The notes: generated from the sequence alone by a model not told the origin. 64,000 nt of DNA from Davidsoniella eucalypti (GCA_004009845.1 RMBW01000013.1:1-64000), one strand, 5' to 3'; counted from the first letter of the stretch, positions 12,791-25,775 are shown. A program made the numbers and translations.

Positions 12791-13455
12791 TCAGGATCCT
12801 CTTACTAATTTCTAGACTTTGTGGCCTAGATTTTCATCCTAGGCTTCAAAAAAGCAAACCTTCCTTCTTTTCTTTCTTTTTGTATTATTAATTTGTATTA
12901 TTTGAGTGTTTTGGTTTTCTCATCATCATCTTTTGTTAAAGATTTGGTACTATCATGACTAAGACTACTTGCACTACTCCCCCCTTCATTTGTATTTTTC
13001 ATTGTAAGAGAAGAAACGCACTGGGAGACAGAAAGACAGAATTATCACATGTTTGAACACTATAAGATTATTTCATGTTTTTACTACTACTATCGTAGAT
13101 TCGAAACTAAGGAAATGTATTCTTATGTGTACTAATGACAATGTCTGTCGCTTGTTTTCGACTAAACGATCTACTCAACACGGGTTGTTGCATTTTGTAG
13201 AGACGATCAATCTCCCCTCCGCCAACGAGCTCGGAAATTATCTACATGTCGTAGATATATATAATCACTGTATAACACAATATAACCACTGTATAACACA
13301 ATATCATCACTCCACACTATCTTTCATTAATAGAATAGACAATTATCGAACGACTCCATAACGATTCACTACCACTCAAATTATAGCATGAAATGATTCG
13401 ACCAATTAGGTACAATAGTAAAAATCACTATCTTTGTTTTATTCGTCCTTATAGG
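12791..13455. other. Convergent spacer between F-box and UCH genes
   Basis: This is AT-rich 3' flanking sequence for two converging genes. It holds T-rich runs near 12860-12900 and a two-copy 21-bp tandem repeat (separate entry). No coding region is supported. Confidence 0.55.
13264..13305. repeat. Two-copy 21-bp tandem repeat
   Basis: Two adjacent 21-bp units at 13264-13284 and 13285-13305 share the core CACTGTATAACACAATAT and differ only at the flanking bases. The repeat lies in the convergent spacer; no function is apparent. Confidence 0.85.
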
Positions 13456-15107
13456 TCACTCGGATCCCTTGGACGCTAGAGTAGACAGTTGCTTCAACTG
13501 CCCCAGCTCAGCAAGCGCCTTGGCCCATTCATGGATGACAGGTAGGAAATCCTCGTTTCGCTCTTCTCCACTGACAGTTGCGTTGTTCAAGCTCAAACGG
13601 TGCTGTTCCCACTCAAACTGGGAATGTTGCATCGACTCGATGCTTGTTCTACGTAGGTTGAGAAGGTCATGATGGCTGAGGTCGGGCTGGCTTAATTTTT
13701 CCAAGACAGCAGTATTTGGATGGGCATTCGTGATGTCTTTGTGACAGAGTTTATATCGTGCGAGATCATCCAGAGCGTCGATATCAATTGGCATATCAGG
13801 CTGGGCTTCTGAGGCATCCCATTCAGGTGATATCTTCTTGATATGCAATTCAACAGCTTTGACAGTCGCAATGTCTGTGGCAATCTTTAGAGAATACTCC
13901 CAGAGAGGATCTTCTATCACGGAAAGCAGACTGAAACCCTCAGATATGCTTGTTTCCATGCGAGCCTCGATGATAGGCTTGATAGTTTGTAGCCAATCTA
14001 CGTCGTGATCATCCATAGAATCGCCAATCTTTCCTAGTGAAATGGGCTTCCAGCGTAGGCCGTCCAACTCCCATAGTTCTCCGCGGTTTTTGACGAATGC
14101 CACATAGTGGAACATAGAATCGTTGTTCTTGCGGCGTCGCTTTATTGGGCTTTTGCTAGAGCTGAAAGCGAGGTTTCCATCACGGTCGATCTCGGTGTTG
14201 TTTTCTAGGCATAGATCAGAGTTGAGAATGTCCATACGGTTGGCAAACTGATTGTGCGTGGAACGTAGGAAGGCATTCTCACTCAGATGCTTTCCTCTCA
14301 TGACGGTGTTCATGAATTGGGTTGATTCTTCGAATTTTGACAAGAGATCGCCCAGATTGGCATGCTTGGTATTCATGAGAATATTAAGTAATGCTACAGT
14401 AGCACATGAGTTCTCGGTAGTCTGACAAGTAGTTAGTACAAAGGGTTCGTGTCTGGCGTGATACATGGAAAGTGATAACTCTACAATGTGTATTATACGT
14501 ACTTGGTTGGCAAACCAGATATTGTTGCATTCTGCCTCGTAATCATCATCATCCTCTACATATTGGGACAAGAAAATAAACCCAAATATGGTGTTACTAG
14601 AAACAATTGGATCAGAAAGACTGCTCAAAGAATGCTGTTAGGGTATAATGTGAGGTGGTGATACTAACCCTAGACTGGCTAGGTCATCCATACTGAAGAC
14701 CTCTTGGGTGCGAACATTCTTCACGCCAAGGTCTCGAAGAATGGCATTAAAGAAGGCCTGGCAAACATTGGGCTGTGTTAGAACACTCATATATGCTTAA
14801 ACTGAAGTTAACTTTGACATACCGGATCTGATTCTACTTCAATCCATCCCGTCCAGCGTTCAAGCTCTTTAGAAGTTAACGGAGCTAATGAAGCTGTCAG
14901 GATATCGTCTTCACCAGCCTCTGCTGTCTCTTCAGCTACTTGAATGACATCTTTCTCTTTCGCAACTTTTCGTTTGCCCAGGCTGGGCCTATAAGGAGAC
15001 GAGGCGGACTCTGGGTTAGACGTAGTGGAAGCGCATGGAGTACAAGAATCTGTATCGACAGAAACTGTTGTTGAATGTACCACGCTTGGACGTCTGGTAG
15101 CTCCCAT
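13456..15107 (-). CDS. Ubiquitin C-terminal hydrolase, UCH37/UCHL5-type (peptidase C12)
   Basis: Four exons on the minus strand: 15107-14823, 14757-14669, 14620-14503, 14421-13456; 485 aa. The start is the ATG at 15107 (MGATRRPSVV); the longer frame to 15206 begins with TTG. After a disordered N-terminus of about 80 residues the UCH fold begins with ERWTGWIEVESDP, then AFFNAILRDLGVKNVRTQEV. Catalytic residues are visible: oxyanion Gln in WFANQ (about Q164), nucleophile Cys in TENSCATVALLN (about C170), His in MFHYVAFV (about H269) and Asp in ELWELDGLRW (about D284). Both active-site Gln and Cys lie beside the intron at 14422-14502. The C-terminal extension is helical (KLSQPDLSHHDLLNLRR), like the UCH37 tail that docks on the proteasome ubiquitin receptor or chromatin complexes. 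It trims ubiquitin chains; it is longer than human UCHL5 (329 aa). Confidence 0.92.
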
Positions 15108-16204
15108 TGTAACTGCTTGGGATGATACTCGGTAGCCTATCCCGGGCTGGTTTGCGAACTTATCGCCGGGAATGTATTCACATTCGTATTTGCGACGAGA
15201 AACCAACGAGAGGATGATAATGTTTGTTTGGGGGGAAAAGCGACTTCAATTGTAATTCGCACGCTAATATTAGCCCAAGCAATGGGCTTTTGTAAGTGGA
15301 AATTGTATAATGATAGAAAGAGAGTGTACTAAGACGGTCTCCTTTGGCCAAAGTATGAACAAAACGGGTTCTAAGGATGGACAAATCTGACCCGTAGTAA
15401 CATGTATGTAGTAAACACAATGGCATGTGCTTATAAGGTGGGGCTTGGATAAGATGAGTTACTTGCATTTGTGCTTACTAGCGGAAGCATTAGTACCGAA
15501 CAATCAGTGGTTGGGCCTTCTGAAAAAGTGAGCTTTCGAAGATCTCTTGTAAAAAGTAAACAAAAGGACTAGCTTATAGTGTAGTAAGGGCTCTAAGGAT
15601 GATCTTTAGGCGCTGAACGTTAGCGTTGCAGCTGCTAAATTGGCGAGTTGGGAGCCCATACGGGCAAATTGTTTGTGAGGTTGCTATTGACTGTAGCCAA
15701 TCATGAGCTGCCTAGAGCTCCTTCTCCCCACAATTATTAGGTCGCGTCGACTTTTTTTTTTCTGGACGTGACGAAATAAAGGGCCCAACAATACAAAGCA
15801 GAGCTTATTGCCATAGTATTTATCAAATCAATAGCGCTTTGTTAGGCTACAACCACTAGCAACGGCAAGAGCGCTTGTCACGGGCAAGTTTTGGTAGCCT
15901 TGTTTTTTTTCTTCTTCCATCCTCCAGAGCGTTGAAGTTTTCACACTGTTATTGACTTCTGGCGCCTACCTCATACACGCTACCTAACTCAAATCTGTTC
16001 TTTGGCCTCTCTATTCCGAGGCCTTCCCCTGTCCGGCCAGCTCATCAAAGCAGCCGAGGACAACAGCTCGAAGACTGATTTTCACGATTGAATAGCAACT
16101 ATCTTGTCTTCTCTGTTGCCATTCCTTGGCCTTCCACCCGACCAACAAACGCTACCCTTCTACTATAACCGCCGCATGGTTGAATAACGAACATATTCGA
16201 TGCG
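15108..16204. promoter_or_regulatory. Divergent promoter region between UCH and POM152
   Basis: Head-to-head spacer of 1.1 kb. A poly-T/CT tract lies near 15900-15925 and CT-rich leader sequence at 15950-16130 precedes POM152. The open frame at 15178-15468 (minus) has no ATG-initiated model that I can support. Confidence 0.5.
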
Positions 16205-19200
16205 ATGAACTCGACCCCGAGAATCTCAACGGGAGCCTTTCCCTCGACGCCCGGCGACACTGTCCGTCCTCGCCGTCAGTTTTACCAGCGGGCATCCGGT
16301 GGTCTGAACCGCTCACCGTCAGAATCTCCCAAGAAGCCCAAACGTGAGAGTTTCACAGAGCCTTCTTCGTACAAGTCCCGAGTGCATAAGCTCCCTATAG
16401 CGCCACAGGCAAATCCGCAGCCTGCCGGAAGTTCTCCTGTTATTCCTCTGGACCTGCTCGATGGCCCGCAACAGCGCATACTCGCCTTTGCGGCATGGAG
16501 TCTGCTCATATTATGGCGGTTCTACCACTGGGCCCAGGTAATGGAAGAGGACGAGTCTTCACCTATGCTCTTTCTGTTGTGGGTCGTGATAGATTGGGCC
16601 TTTATCTTTGGATTGTCAGCATTACGTATACCATGGCTGGAGCTTGCTGGCTCTAGTCGTTTGATGATATTCTTGATGCACGCCGTGGTGAATTACATGC
16701 TCATGTTCAATGTTTCTGTAAGTTCATATTTTCCTAGAAATGAAGTTCATTGACAAGTGTTGTGCTAACTTTTACCTTCACTCTAGTTCCCCTTCCAGTT
16801 TGGTCTTGCTGCGGTTTGGAAAGCCTTTTTCGAGAGTGAAATTGCCATTTCTGAACACAATGTCAGAGTGTCCCATATTCTGCACAACTCCTCGCTTATC
16901 ATGGGTAAACAGATCATCAATATCTTACCTGAAGGGTATGTCACTCACTACCGGGCCTTGTATGAAAAACTATGCAACTAAAAGCTAACCTCACATACTC
17001 TAGATCTGCGGTCATGAACCGGGAACAGATTCCATTCTGTCTTGGTCCCAACAGCAAGTTCGCTCAGATCCCTATCCAGTTTAATGGAACTACACCCGTC
17101 GAAATCGAGTTTTTACGAGTCGATCTTACCACCAATATACCCGAGACGATCAAGCTTTCTAAAAAGGAAGTGAACAATATTGTTCGTCAGATCCGCCACC
17201 AGGAGGCCGAAACCGAAAATGAAATGGTCGAAGTTTTATACTCCGTGAAGAAACCCGGCATCTACCGCCTATCCAAGGTGCTTGACGAATATAAGCTCGA
17301 GGTACAGCGCCATTCCCGCGAGACATATGTGGTCCAGTGCCCCAAAGTCACTATCCGCAACTCTCCTAACCAGGACCGGTGCACTCGCGACTTATCTGAT
17401 CTTTTCTTTGACGTCGAGGGTACTCCGCCTTTGAAGATCAAGTATGACCGCACTATCAATGGCAAAGACCGTAGCTTCCACTTCCAGAGCCTACAACCCG
17501 AGGACTTTGTTTCTCCTATGTTTGGAGGCGCTTCCTTCACGCCTAATGGTGACGAAGACTACTCATGGGCTCGTCCGTCCAAGATTCCGGTCGGTGTTAA
17601 TGAGTCTATGACCAACGCTGGAGAATGGGAATACTTCGTCCACGAAGTTCATGATGCCTTTGGTAATGCTGTCAACTATACCACTCCCGAGGATGAACTT
17701 GAGCACGATCCGATCAAGAGCTCGCTATCTAAGAAATTGTCTGTCAAGGAGAGACCTCATGCCCACCTTAGTGGCTGCGACCTGCGTCATCCCCTTCTAG
17801 CTGCCAAGGGCAAGCCCATGGCTTTCCCTGTCTCTGTCAGCATGCCTGGCGGTATTGGTGCTGCTTCTGACCATCAACTGGAATGGGATTTCTCGCCCCT
17901 GGAATCATTGACTAACAGTGGTGACCACGGCGACAAGGTGTCCACGTTCAAGTATAAGTCTAAGAACTCTAAGGATATCCCCTCTGTCACTGAGTCTGGT
18001 CTGTATACACTCAAGAAGGTTGTTAGTGGTGGTTGTGAGGGCGAAATCGAAGAGCCCTCTTCCTGCATGCTGATCAACCCTCTGGAGCCTACTCTGAAGG
18101 TCAAATCGGAGCCTATCTCTGATAAGTGCGCTGGTAACTCTGTTGGTCTACGTGTGGACCTCGATCTCATGGGTACACCTCCCTTCCTTGTCAAGTACGA
18201 TGTCCGTAGCAACTCTGGTCTCCGCTATGAGAAGGTTACTGTCAATGGCCTACGTTACCAGATGGAGCTACGCCCCACTGAAGCCGGCCATCATACATAC
18301 CGCTTTAGAACTGTGAGTGACTCTGTTTACAAGGAGCTTCCACTTAATGGGCTGGAATACAACCTTGAGCAGGACGTCAAACCTGCAGCTTCTGCCTACA
18401 TTACCAGTGGTTCTCGTACCGCTTGCCTGGACGAGAAAGCTGAGGTTGATATCAAGTTCCAGGGAGAACCGCCCTTCAACCTCGAGTATGAAATTGTGCA
18501 TGAAGGTCGCCGGAAATCTTCCAAGATTTCGGGTATTGAAACTTCCACTTTCACCATTGTGACTGATCCTCTTATCAAAGGTGGTGAATACATCATTGCC
18601 CTCAATGGTGTCAGCGATAAGCGGGGTTGCCCTTCCTTCCTCAAGGACCAGATTAAGGTTTCAGTTCGTCGCCAGAAGCCTCGTGTCAGCTTTGGTCTCA
18701 TCGAAAGCCGTCGTAGGGTCTTAGCAGTTGAGCATAGTAAGATTTCTTTGCCCGTTCGTCTACAAGGTGAAGGCCCGTGGACTGTCTCCTACCGTAACTC
18801 TATCGATGGAGCTGTGGTTAGCAAGGTTTTGAACAATGCCAACGACCGCATCCCCGTCAGCCAAAAGGGCATTTATGAGCTTGTCGATATTGTTGATAGA
18901 CAGTGCCATGGTAGCGTTGACACCGATGCCTTCCAGTTTGAAGTTGATTGGTTTGACAAGCCCGAGCTTTCATTGCAGCTGTCTGAGACCATCACAGAGT
19001 CTGAAGGTGTCTGGCGTAAGAATGATGTTTGTGAAAGCGATGTTGATGGCATTGAGCTTATCTTTAAGGGTCACGGCCCTTACCACGTTAACTACGATCT
19101 TAAGCACCGTGGCCTCAATGGCGGCAATGCCGTTAGCCGTCACCAGCTCGATGTTCCCCAGGAAAGATCTTCTATCATTCTCGATACCTCGAGAGCCGGC

Positions 19201-20172
19201 GAAAACACTTACATCTTCAACTCCCTGGAAGATAGCTACTATAGCAGCGATCGTGGCTTCAAGGGCCTTGAAGTTCGCCAGCGCATCAACGCCAAGCCTT
19301 CGGCCTCATTCAACAAGCCTGGCTCTTCATTCAAATACTGCAAAGCTGAACAGGACAACGAACAAACTATTCCTATGACACTCAAGGGTGTTGCTCCGTT
19401 CTATGTAGAGCTGGAGATCAAGCATCACAGTGGAGGCCCATCCGAGCCATACACGATCACCGCCATCAATGATAACCAATACGGCGTCAAGATTCCGCGT
19501 GAGATCCTTCAGTTGGGTAGCCAACAGGTTAGAATTCGCACTGTCCGTGACGCCAGAGGATGCCAACGTAGATACGACCTCGACGTACCTTCTGTCCAAG
19601 TTCACTTGTATGAGGCACCCGCTATCTGGCCTCTAGAGACGCGCGAAGATTACTGTGTTGGTGAGCGCATCTCGTACACTCTCTCAGGCACACCTCCCTT
19701 CGAGATTACATATAATTTTAACGGCAAGCGTGTCGCCAAATCACCTACTACGAACTTCCGTCGTGTGGCTGAGAGCCCTGGACTATTCACCATCACTGGT
19801 ATCTCAGACAAGGCTAGTGAGTGCCAGGCAGCCGTTAATATCACCAAGAATATTCACCCTCTTCCCAGCGTCCGCATAAGCAAGGGTCGACAGAACCAGG
19901 TTGATATTCACGAAGGCACGGAGGTCGAGATTCTATTCGAGTTTGGTGGTACGGCGCCATTCGAGTTTACCTACACTCGTAGCACTAACGCTCGCAAGGG
20001 CCAGAAGAGTGTTGTTCTCGAAACCCGCCACGAGGTCTCGTTTGAGAACACAAAGGTCATCCGTGCTTCGCAAGAAGGTACGTACGAGGTTGTGGCCATC
20101 AAGGATCGCTACTGCTCGTATTCTACCTACCAGCTGAACGCTAAGGAGAACAAGAAAATCAAGAAGCTGTAA
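16205..20172 (+). CDS. POM152: Nucleoporin POM152 (pore membrane protein)
   Basis: Three exons: 16205-16717, 16787-16935, 17004-20172; 1276 aa, close to yeast Pom152 (1337 aa). Residues 1-85 are basic, Ser/Pro-rich and presumably nucleo-cytoplasmic. Hydrophobic segments lie at about 92-108 ([13 protein letters not shown]), 121-140 ([20 protein letters not shown]) and 153-180 ([20 protein letters not shown]). The remaining roughly 1080 residues are repeated Ig-like/cadherin-like modules, visible as recurring PPF-(K/E)-(I/V)-xYD type strands ([50 protein letters not shown]). In yeast these form the lumenal ring around the nuclear pore. The start is a clean ATG after a CT-rich leader. Several long frames in other phases and on the antisense strand across this exon are shadows. 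Confidence 0.96.
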
Positions 20173-21614
20173 GTGGTTTATCTTAAGGGGGGATGTGTGC
20201 GTTGGCTACATTATTGCATAATAGATATAGGGGAGAGTTTGTTTGACATGGTAGAAGATATTTGTTTGACTTGGGGCGAGATGTTCAAGTGTGTTTGTTA
20301 GATAGCGCTTCTGGACGAGCTGAATAGGTCGAGTCAGAGTGTATTCTTTTTTTTCTTGTTTTCTTCCATCTTGTTTTTGACTTTACAAAACCACTTGTTT
20401 TGGCACCGGCGTTTGGGTGGTGGGAATGGTATATCTTCAAATCGTAATGTCAACTAATCGATTTCTTTCTTTTTTTCTCATAACTAATTGAACCAATTTC
20501 ATCAAAACTCGAGTTTCCTGTGAAACATTGTTTAGTACGAGGTAGATATGCCGCTCTCTCTGCAGCCGCCTATGCCAAGGAGCTCCTGGATTATGTACCC
20601 AAGAGCAGTGTCAGTACTAGCCTCGAAAGCCATCAGTCTGTTATAGCAAAGCCATCTTTCATGGAGAGCTTTGACCAGATATATAATTCCAATACATGTG
20701 TCTCTTTAGAAGCAATGGATGACATCATCACCAGGGACATCGATCGAATCATAGACCAGAACGAATTTCTACAACCCTAAAATACCAAAAGGGAAGGATA
20801 TCTGTTTCCATTTTACATTCTCCATCTAAGAGAATTTAAAAATTAGAAAATATTAAAAATTAAAAAAAGTCTTATGAAGTTAGAACTGGCTTTCTTTAAC
20901 ACTAACCATTCGTAGCCTCCATGACTTTAGATTGAAGCATAGACTCTACTACTAACTGGGATGGATGTTGATTCCCTCTTCTCTCTTTTGGCACCTGAAT
21001 TGGTGCTTGGAACTGTAGTAAAGGCAACAGTAATCAACCAAGATACTAAATGACTAAAACATGACAAAGGAAACTAGTTAGAGGATGTTTATAATAGATG
21101 GCCAGTAATGATATATGAGTACTGCCCAGTCGTAAGAAACTGCTAGGAGAGAGCGTTGAGAATAAGCTCCGTTTTAGAGCTTGGAAGGCCAAATTTAACA
21201 ATACGAGCAGCTATGGTTTTTCTATTTCGCATCTTGATGTCTTTAATATCATGATTTGGTATGACTTGTCTATATTATTTCATAGCATACGACGGTGCAC
21301 TTGGCTTTATCTTTTGCCCTCAGGGCTCTATGTGCCTTTATCTTAGGGTTACGTATGGGGCGTCTCTTAAAAAAAAGAGGCAAGGATGCTTTTATCGATA
21401 AGCATAGAAAGTTTTATAAGTTGGACAAAATTTCCAAGGTGCAAAATCCACCCACTAAACCGCAAATCACAGTAACGTAAGGCCCTTCAACGCCCAATTC
21501 GCGATTTACGAACGGCTCAAAACGCCCATTGCAACGGATTCACCAGGCTGTCACCGCGCTTCTTGAAATCTGCGACAAACGGTTGCTTTACTCGGAACAA
21601 TAGCCCTTCTTGTT
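20173..21614. other. Spacer between POM152 and UTP22
   Basis: The first part is POM152 3' flank, AT-rich. An unassigned open frame without ATG lies at 20484-20780 (separate entry). 20800-21500 is AT-rich with no gene I can support. The last about 100 bases are probably the UTP22 promoter/leader. Confidence 0.5.
20484..20780 (+). pseudogene. Unassigned open frame, possible gene fragment or terminal exon
   Basis: The frame is open from 20484 to a TAA at 20780. It contains a protein-like stretch (YAALSAAAYAKELLDYVPKS, then SLEAMDDIITRDIDRIIDQ) but no in-frame ATG before about 20660. It could enter through the acceptor-like TTTAG at 20530-20534 as the last exon of an unrecognised gene, or be a relic. 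I recognise no family. Confidence 0.2.
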
Positions 21615-24600
21615 ATGAGAATGAAGACGACACATTCCGGCGGCTTCAATGCTGATCTGAAGGCGGCAGCCCGCCTCACAACGGCGAGCACGTTTGTACT
21701 CGAAACAGAAGAGCTTCTGAAGAACGCAAAATTTGGCTATGCTCAAGCCTTTCCTGGCGCCGATGCGCTTCTGTTCAAGACGAAAGGCGCCGTCGAGAGC
21801 ATCGAGAGCAGCGAGCCCGAGAAGGTAAGGCTTTTACGTTATCAAACCTTGGTAGCGATCGCTGTTGCTACGGCATACTAACATCACTTCCACTTATTCA
21901 AAGATCGGTTCTGCTACGAAGCGCTTCGAAAAGACACACAAAACTGTGATTCCGTATCCCGACCCGAGACCCGCCGAAGATTCGCCCTATCTTGTCTCCT
22001 TCACGAAACCAGCCAAAATCAACGTCGTCGGTAGCTATGTCATGCGCTCCATGGTACGTGGCCAGTCAGCACCGGCCATCGATATGGTGGTGGAGATGCC
22101 CAGGGATATGTTCCAGGACAAGGACTACATGAACATGCGCTACTTCTACCGCCGGGCCTTCTTCGTCGCCCATCTCGCGCAGGTTGCACAGACAGAGCTC
22201 AGTGAGGATGTCGTAGTGGAGTACGAGTACCTACACCAAAACGAACTGCTACCGGTTGTTGTCCTACGAGTCATCAAGAAGACGACGACGACGGAGCAGG
22301 GTAGCGATGCGGAGAACGGGTCAGACGAAATCTCCGATGAGGAGGACGTGGGCGAGAACGGCGCTGATGAAGGCGACAAGCAGACAGAGTATGAAGACTA
22401 TGTCGTGCGCATAATACCCTGCGCTCCGGCTGGCCTATTCCCGAAGAACAAGTTGGTGCCGTCACACTGCAGCAACAAGGTTGGCGTGCCAGAAGAAAAG
22501 ATGGAATCTGTGCTGCCAGCCACGCCATTCTACAACAACACACTCAAGGCCGAGGAAACATTCATCAGCTATTTGCGCGTTCTCACTCAGGCTAAGAAGG
22601 ACTGCCCAGCCTTTGCGGATGCCTGTCTACTTGGTCGCATCTGGCTTAAGCAGCGTGGCTTCGGCAGCGCCATCTCCGACGGTGGATTTGGTACCTTTGA
22701 GTGGTCACTGATGCTTGCGCTATTGCTCAAGGCGGGCGGCGGCCCCGGCAAGAAAACTAAGAAGGGAGGTTTATCTTCATCGCTTAGTAGCACGGAGCTG
22801 TTCAAGGCGGCCATGCAGTTTCTCTCGGCGGCTGACTTTGCTAACAGCGCCTTTGTCTTTGGCGGCGCTAGCAAGGCAGGTTCGGCCGACGAGGCGATGG
22901 AGAATGGCCCGGTTCTATACGACCCGGAGCGTAGCTTAAACATTGCCTACAAAATGAGCCCGTGGTCTGCTGCCCAGCTGCGCATTTATGCTAAGGCTAC
23001 CTACGAAGTTCTGGGTAACCCAGGACTTGCACAGTTCGAACTGACATTTATCGTCAAGGCCAACATCACAGCACAAATATTTGATGCCGTCTTCCATGTT
23101 ACTATTGCCGCGTCTGTACCATTGACGACCAAGCTCAAGGCCGCCACTGATAGAAAAGGCTTGGCTTGGGGTAGTGCCTCCGAGGTCTACCGTGTCCTAG
23201 CCCAGGCTTACGGCAACCGCGCGCAGTTGCTCCATGTAGTCTGGGTGCCACGCAAGTCCTGGGGCATCAGTAGCCGTGCCGCCAAGTCAAGCTCACAGAC
23301 CTTGCGTGTAGGCATTACATTTGACCCCGCGCACATCTCGCGCATCATGGATCTCGGTCCTGAAGCCGAAGAGGAGGAGGAGGCTGCCAAGTTCCGTATG
23401 TTCTGGGGTCCACGTGCCGAGCTACGCCGGTTTAAAGATGGAAGCATCATGGAGTGCATTCCATGGGAGAAGCGCATACCGACTGAGATCGTCGAGGAGA
23501 TCGCTACGTACATTCTCAACCGACACTTCAAGCTAGAAGCCAACGCTGTCAAGCTACTCGATAGTGGTATGAACAGCGCTCTAGGCCTCGCACCCATTGA
23601 CAAGGAGTCTTTCGACATGGCCAAGCGGGCATTCGTCCAGTTTGAGCAGGACGTACGATCTCTAGACGGAATGCCTCTTCACGTACGCAGAATAAGTCCA
23701 ATTGCACCTGGTCTCCGCTATGCTGCCGAGCGTATTCCAGAGCTACGCGGTTTCTTCGCAGGCCCTATCCAACCAATGGACGTGCTGCTGTACTTCGAGG
23801 CTTCGGGTAAGTGGCCTGAGAACCTGGTAGCCATCCAAGAAGCCAAGATCGAATTCCTACTAGACATCCAGAAACGCCTAACATCTTCAAAGGACGGCAT
23901 CATGGCGTATCTTGGTCGCGAGAATGTTGGTCAGGGAATTTCTAATCTGGCGTATCTTGATGTTGTTTACACTACCGGCGCCGCCTTCCGTCTGCGCATT
24001 TACTCAGAGATGGAAGAGACGATGCTGAGTCAGCAGGTTAAGAACAAGACTCTTGATGTGCATGCCCGCACTGCTGCTGAGATCGCCCTATCTGAGATCA
24101 AGTTCCTCTACGAGACGCTGCCATTACACACTCAGACAATCGCCACGGCCTGTACGCGCCTGCCCGCCCTCTCGAGCTCTATCCGCATGGTGAAACACTG
24201 GTTTGCCTGCCAAAAACTGGTCGGCGCCTTCTCAGAAGAGCTTCTCGAACTTTTCACACTACGTGCCTTCCTCGAGTCTGCGCCGTGGGGTATGCCTTCA
24301 TCAGCCTCTACGGGCTTCCTGCGCACGCTGTCTTTCCTCTCACGCTGGGACTGGCGCGATGAGCCTCTAGTCGTCGACACTGAGGGCGACGGCGGTGCCG
24401 TGAGCCTGGCTGAGCGCACGGCACTACGTGAAAAGCTGGCAGCCTGGCGTGCACGTGACCCTTCGATGAAGAGTCTCGTGCTCTTTGTGGCTACCCCTCA
24501 TGATGCCTCGGGCCACGCGTACACGCGCAACGGACCCTCGCGCATTGCTGCGGCGCGCATGACTCGGTTGGCCAAGGACGCCTGCAAGCTAGCGCGCACT

Positions 24601-25113
24601 AAGGAGTCGGCATTGGCGGCACTCGCGCCGGAGCAGGTCCAGGCCATCTTCACGGCACCACTACAAGACTTTGACGTCCTCCTGCACTTGTCTCGACATG
24701 CGATCAACACAATTCTCAAGACTATCGGTGGTCCTGGTGCTGTTGGACCCAGTGTCCTCCCTGGCGCAGCGGCGGCACAGTTCAAGAACCTCGGCATATC
24801 AGCGCCCGGCTCGGCAATTCCCCTGCCGCTTCCACGCCATCCCATCAAAGCGCTGCTGGGACAGTTGCAGTCAGTGTACGGCGACTCCATGGCCTTCTTT
24901 CATGGTGGCGATAACGATGCGGTTATTGGCGCCATCTGGACGGCTAAGGCCAAGGATCGCACGCAGACGTTCAGAGTCGGCCTGCCGTACAACTTTGTAG
25001 TGGCTGATGGAGAGGAGAACCGCACGGTCGAGCTTAATAAGCGTGCTATCTTGCTAGAGATTGCGCGTATAGGTGGCGAGATGATCCGTAAGATCGATGT
25101 TGTCGAGGCATAA
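21615..25113 (+). CDS. UTP22: U3 snoRNP protein UTP22 (Nrap family)
   Basis: Two exons: 21615-21824 and 21904-25113 (79-nt intron); 1139 aa, near yeast Utp22 (1237 aa). The start ATG at 21615 is followed by another in-frame ATG two codons later. Family features include the N-terminal LKAAARLTTASTFVLETEELL-like segment, the nucleotidyltransferase-like Nrap region with KINVVGSYVMRSMVRGQSA and IDMVVEMPRDMFQDKDYMNM, and the second Nrap half with RFKDGSIMECIPWEK, SIRMVKHWFACQKL and, near the end, YGDSMAFFHGGDNDAVIGA. An acidic loop (about 217-245, rich in D/E) follows the first domain. Utp22 acts in the nucleolus in the UTP-C module of the small-subunit processome for 18S rRNA maturation; the pseudo-nucleotidyltransferase folds are structural. 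Codon use is GC-richer than the AT-rich flanks. Confidence 0.95.
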
Positions 25114-25284
25114 AGCATCGTGGCTTAAAATACTGGATGGAAAAAAGGTATGGGTTCTCGGATTGTTAGTCTTTTTGTTTTTTGCTCCTCATATCTTGCA
25201 TATAGAACAGCGGTCTCTTTGTATATATTCTCTTTCTGCTGTCTTATTAATTCTCAGCAAAAACACTGTTGCTTCAATATCACA

Positions 25285-25321
25285 ATTTATTTATTTTTAT
25301 TTTATTTATTTATTTATTTAT
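25285..25321. repeat. (TTTA)n microsatellite
   Basis: An imperfect tandem array of TTTA units lies in the 3' flank of UTP22. Confidence 0.9.
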
Positions 25322-25508
25322 CGTTTTACGTCTTTATGTGGATCACGTGGATCCGACCCTAGTGGATCGTTAGACGTCGAGAAACCCTAATGGTCCTCGA
25401 AGATCCCCCCATAGTGGAGGTCCGAACTAAAACTAAAAAAGCAAAACAGAAAACACAGAAAGCAAAAACAAATTTCGCATGGTGGAAGCAGTGGAGAATA
25501 CAAGCAGC

Positions 25509-25775
25509 GCTAACCTGGCTAAACTTGTTTCTTCACTGTCCACCTAGCAGGTTGTTTGAGACACAAAGGAAAAGACCAGAGTGCTCAGGGTGCGAGGGAG
25601 ATGCTCAAGGAGACAACTATCGCGAGGTCAGTGTCGGGGGATCGGGAGGAGGTCAAGCAGCATTAAGCTAAACTTTCTTCACAGCCGTCCCCCTGGTTGG
25701 TTGTTGGAAAACACAGTGGAAACCCAAAGTGTTTTCATTGTGAGGGAGCGACTCAAGGAGAAGCTATCACAATTT
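25509..25775 (+). mobile_element. Decayed retroelement fragment with duplicated zinc-knuckle-like segment
   Basis: Two roughly 110-bp segments (about 25515-25620 and 25665-25770) align along their length with many substitutions: both carry GCTAAAC...TTTCTTCAC, GTTGTTTGAG/GTTGTTGGAA and GAGGGAG...CTCAAGGAGA. Translated in the shared frame they read KRPECSGCEGDAQGDNYR and NPKCFHCEGATQGEAIT. These resemble CX2CX4HX4C retroviral-type knuckles in which the His has become Gln in both copies and the last Cys is lost (CGC or ACA codons). I infer a mutated gag-like remnant of a transposon. No intact polymerase or integrase frame is present nearby. Confidence 0.4.

Noticed and set aside
10762..15107. 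Functional pairing of the F-box protein and the UCH deubiquitinase
   Set aside because: Convergent neighbours with ubiquitin roles are suggestive but share no promoter, and nothing in the sequence shows they act together.
18836..19378. 180-codon plus-strand frame in another phase
   Set aside because: It is a shadow inside POM152 exon 3, whose own frame has clear family motifs.
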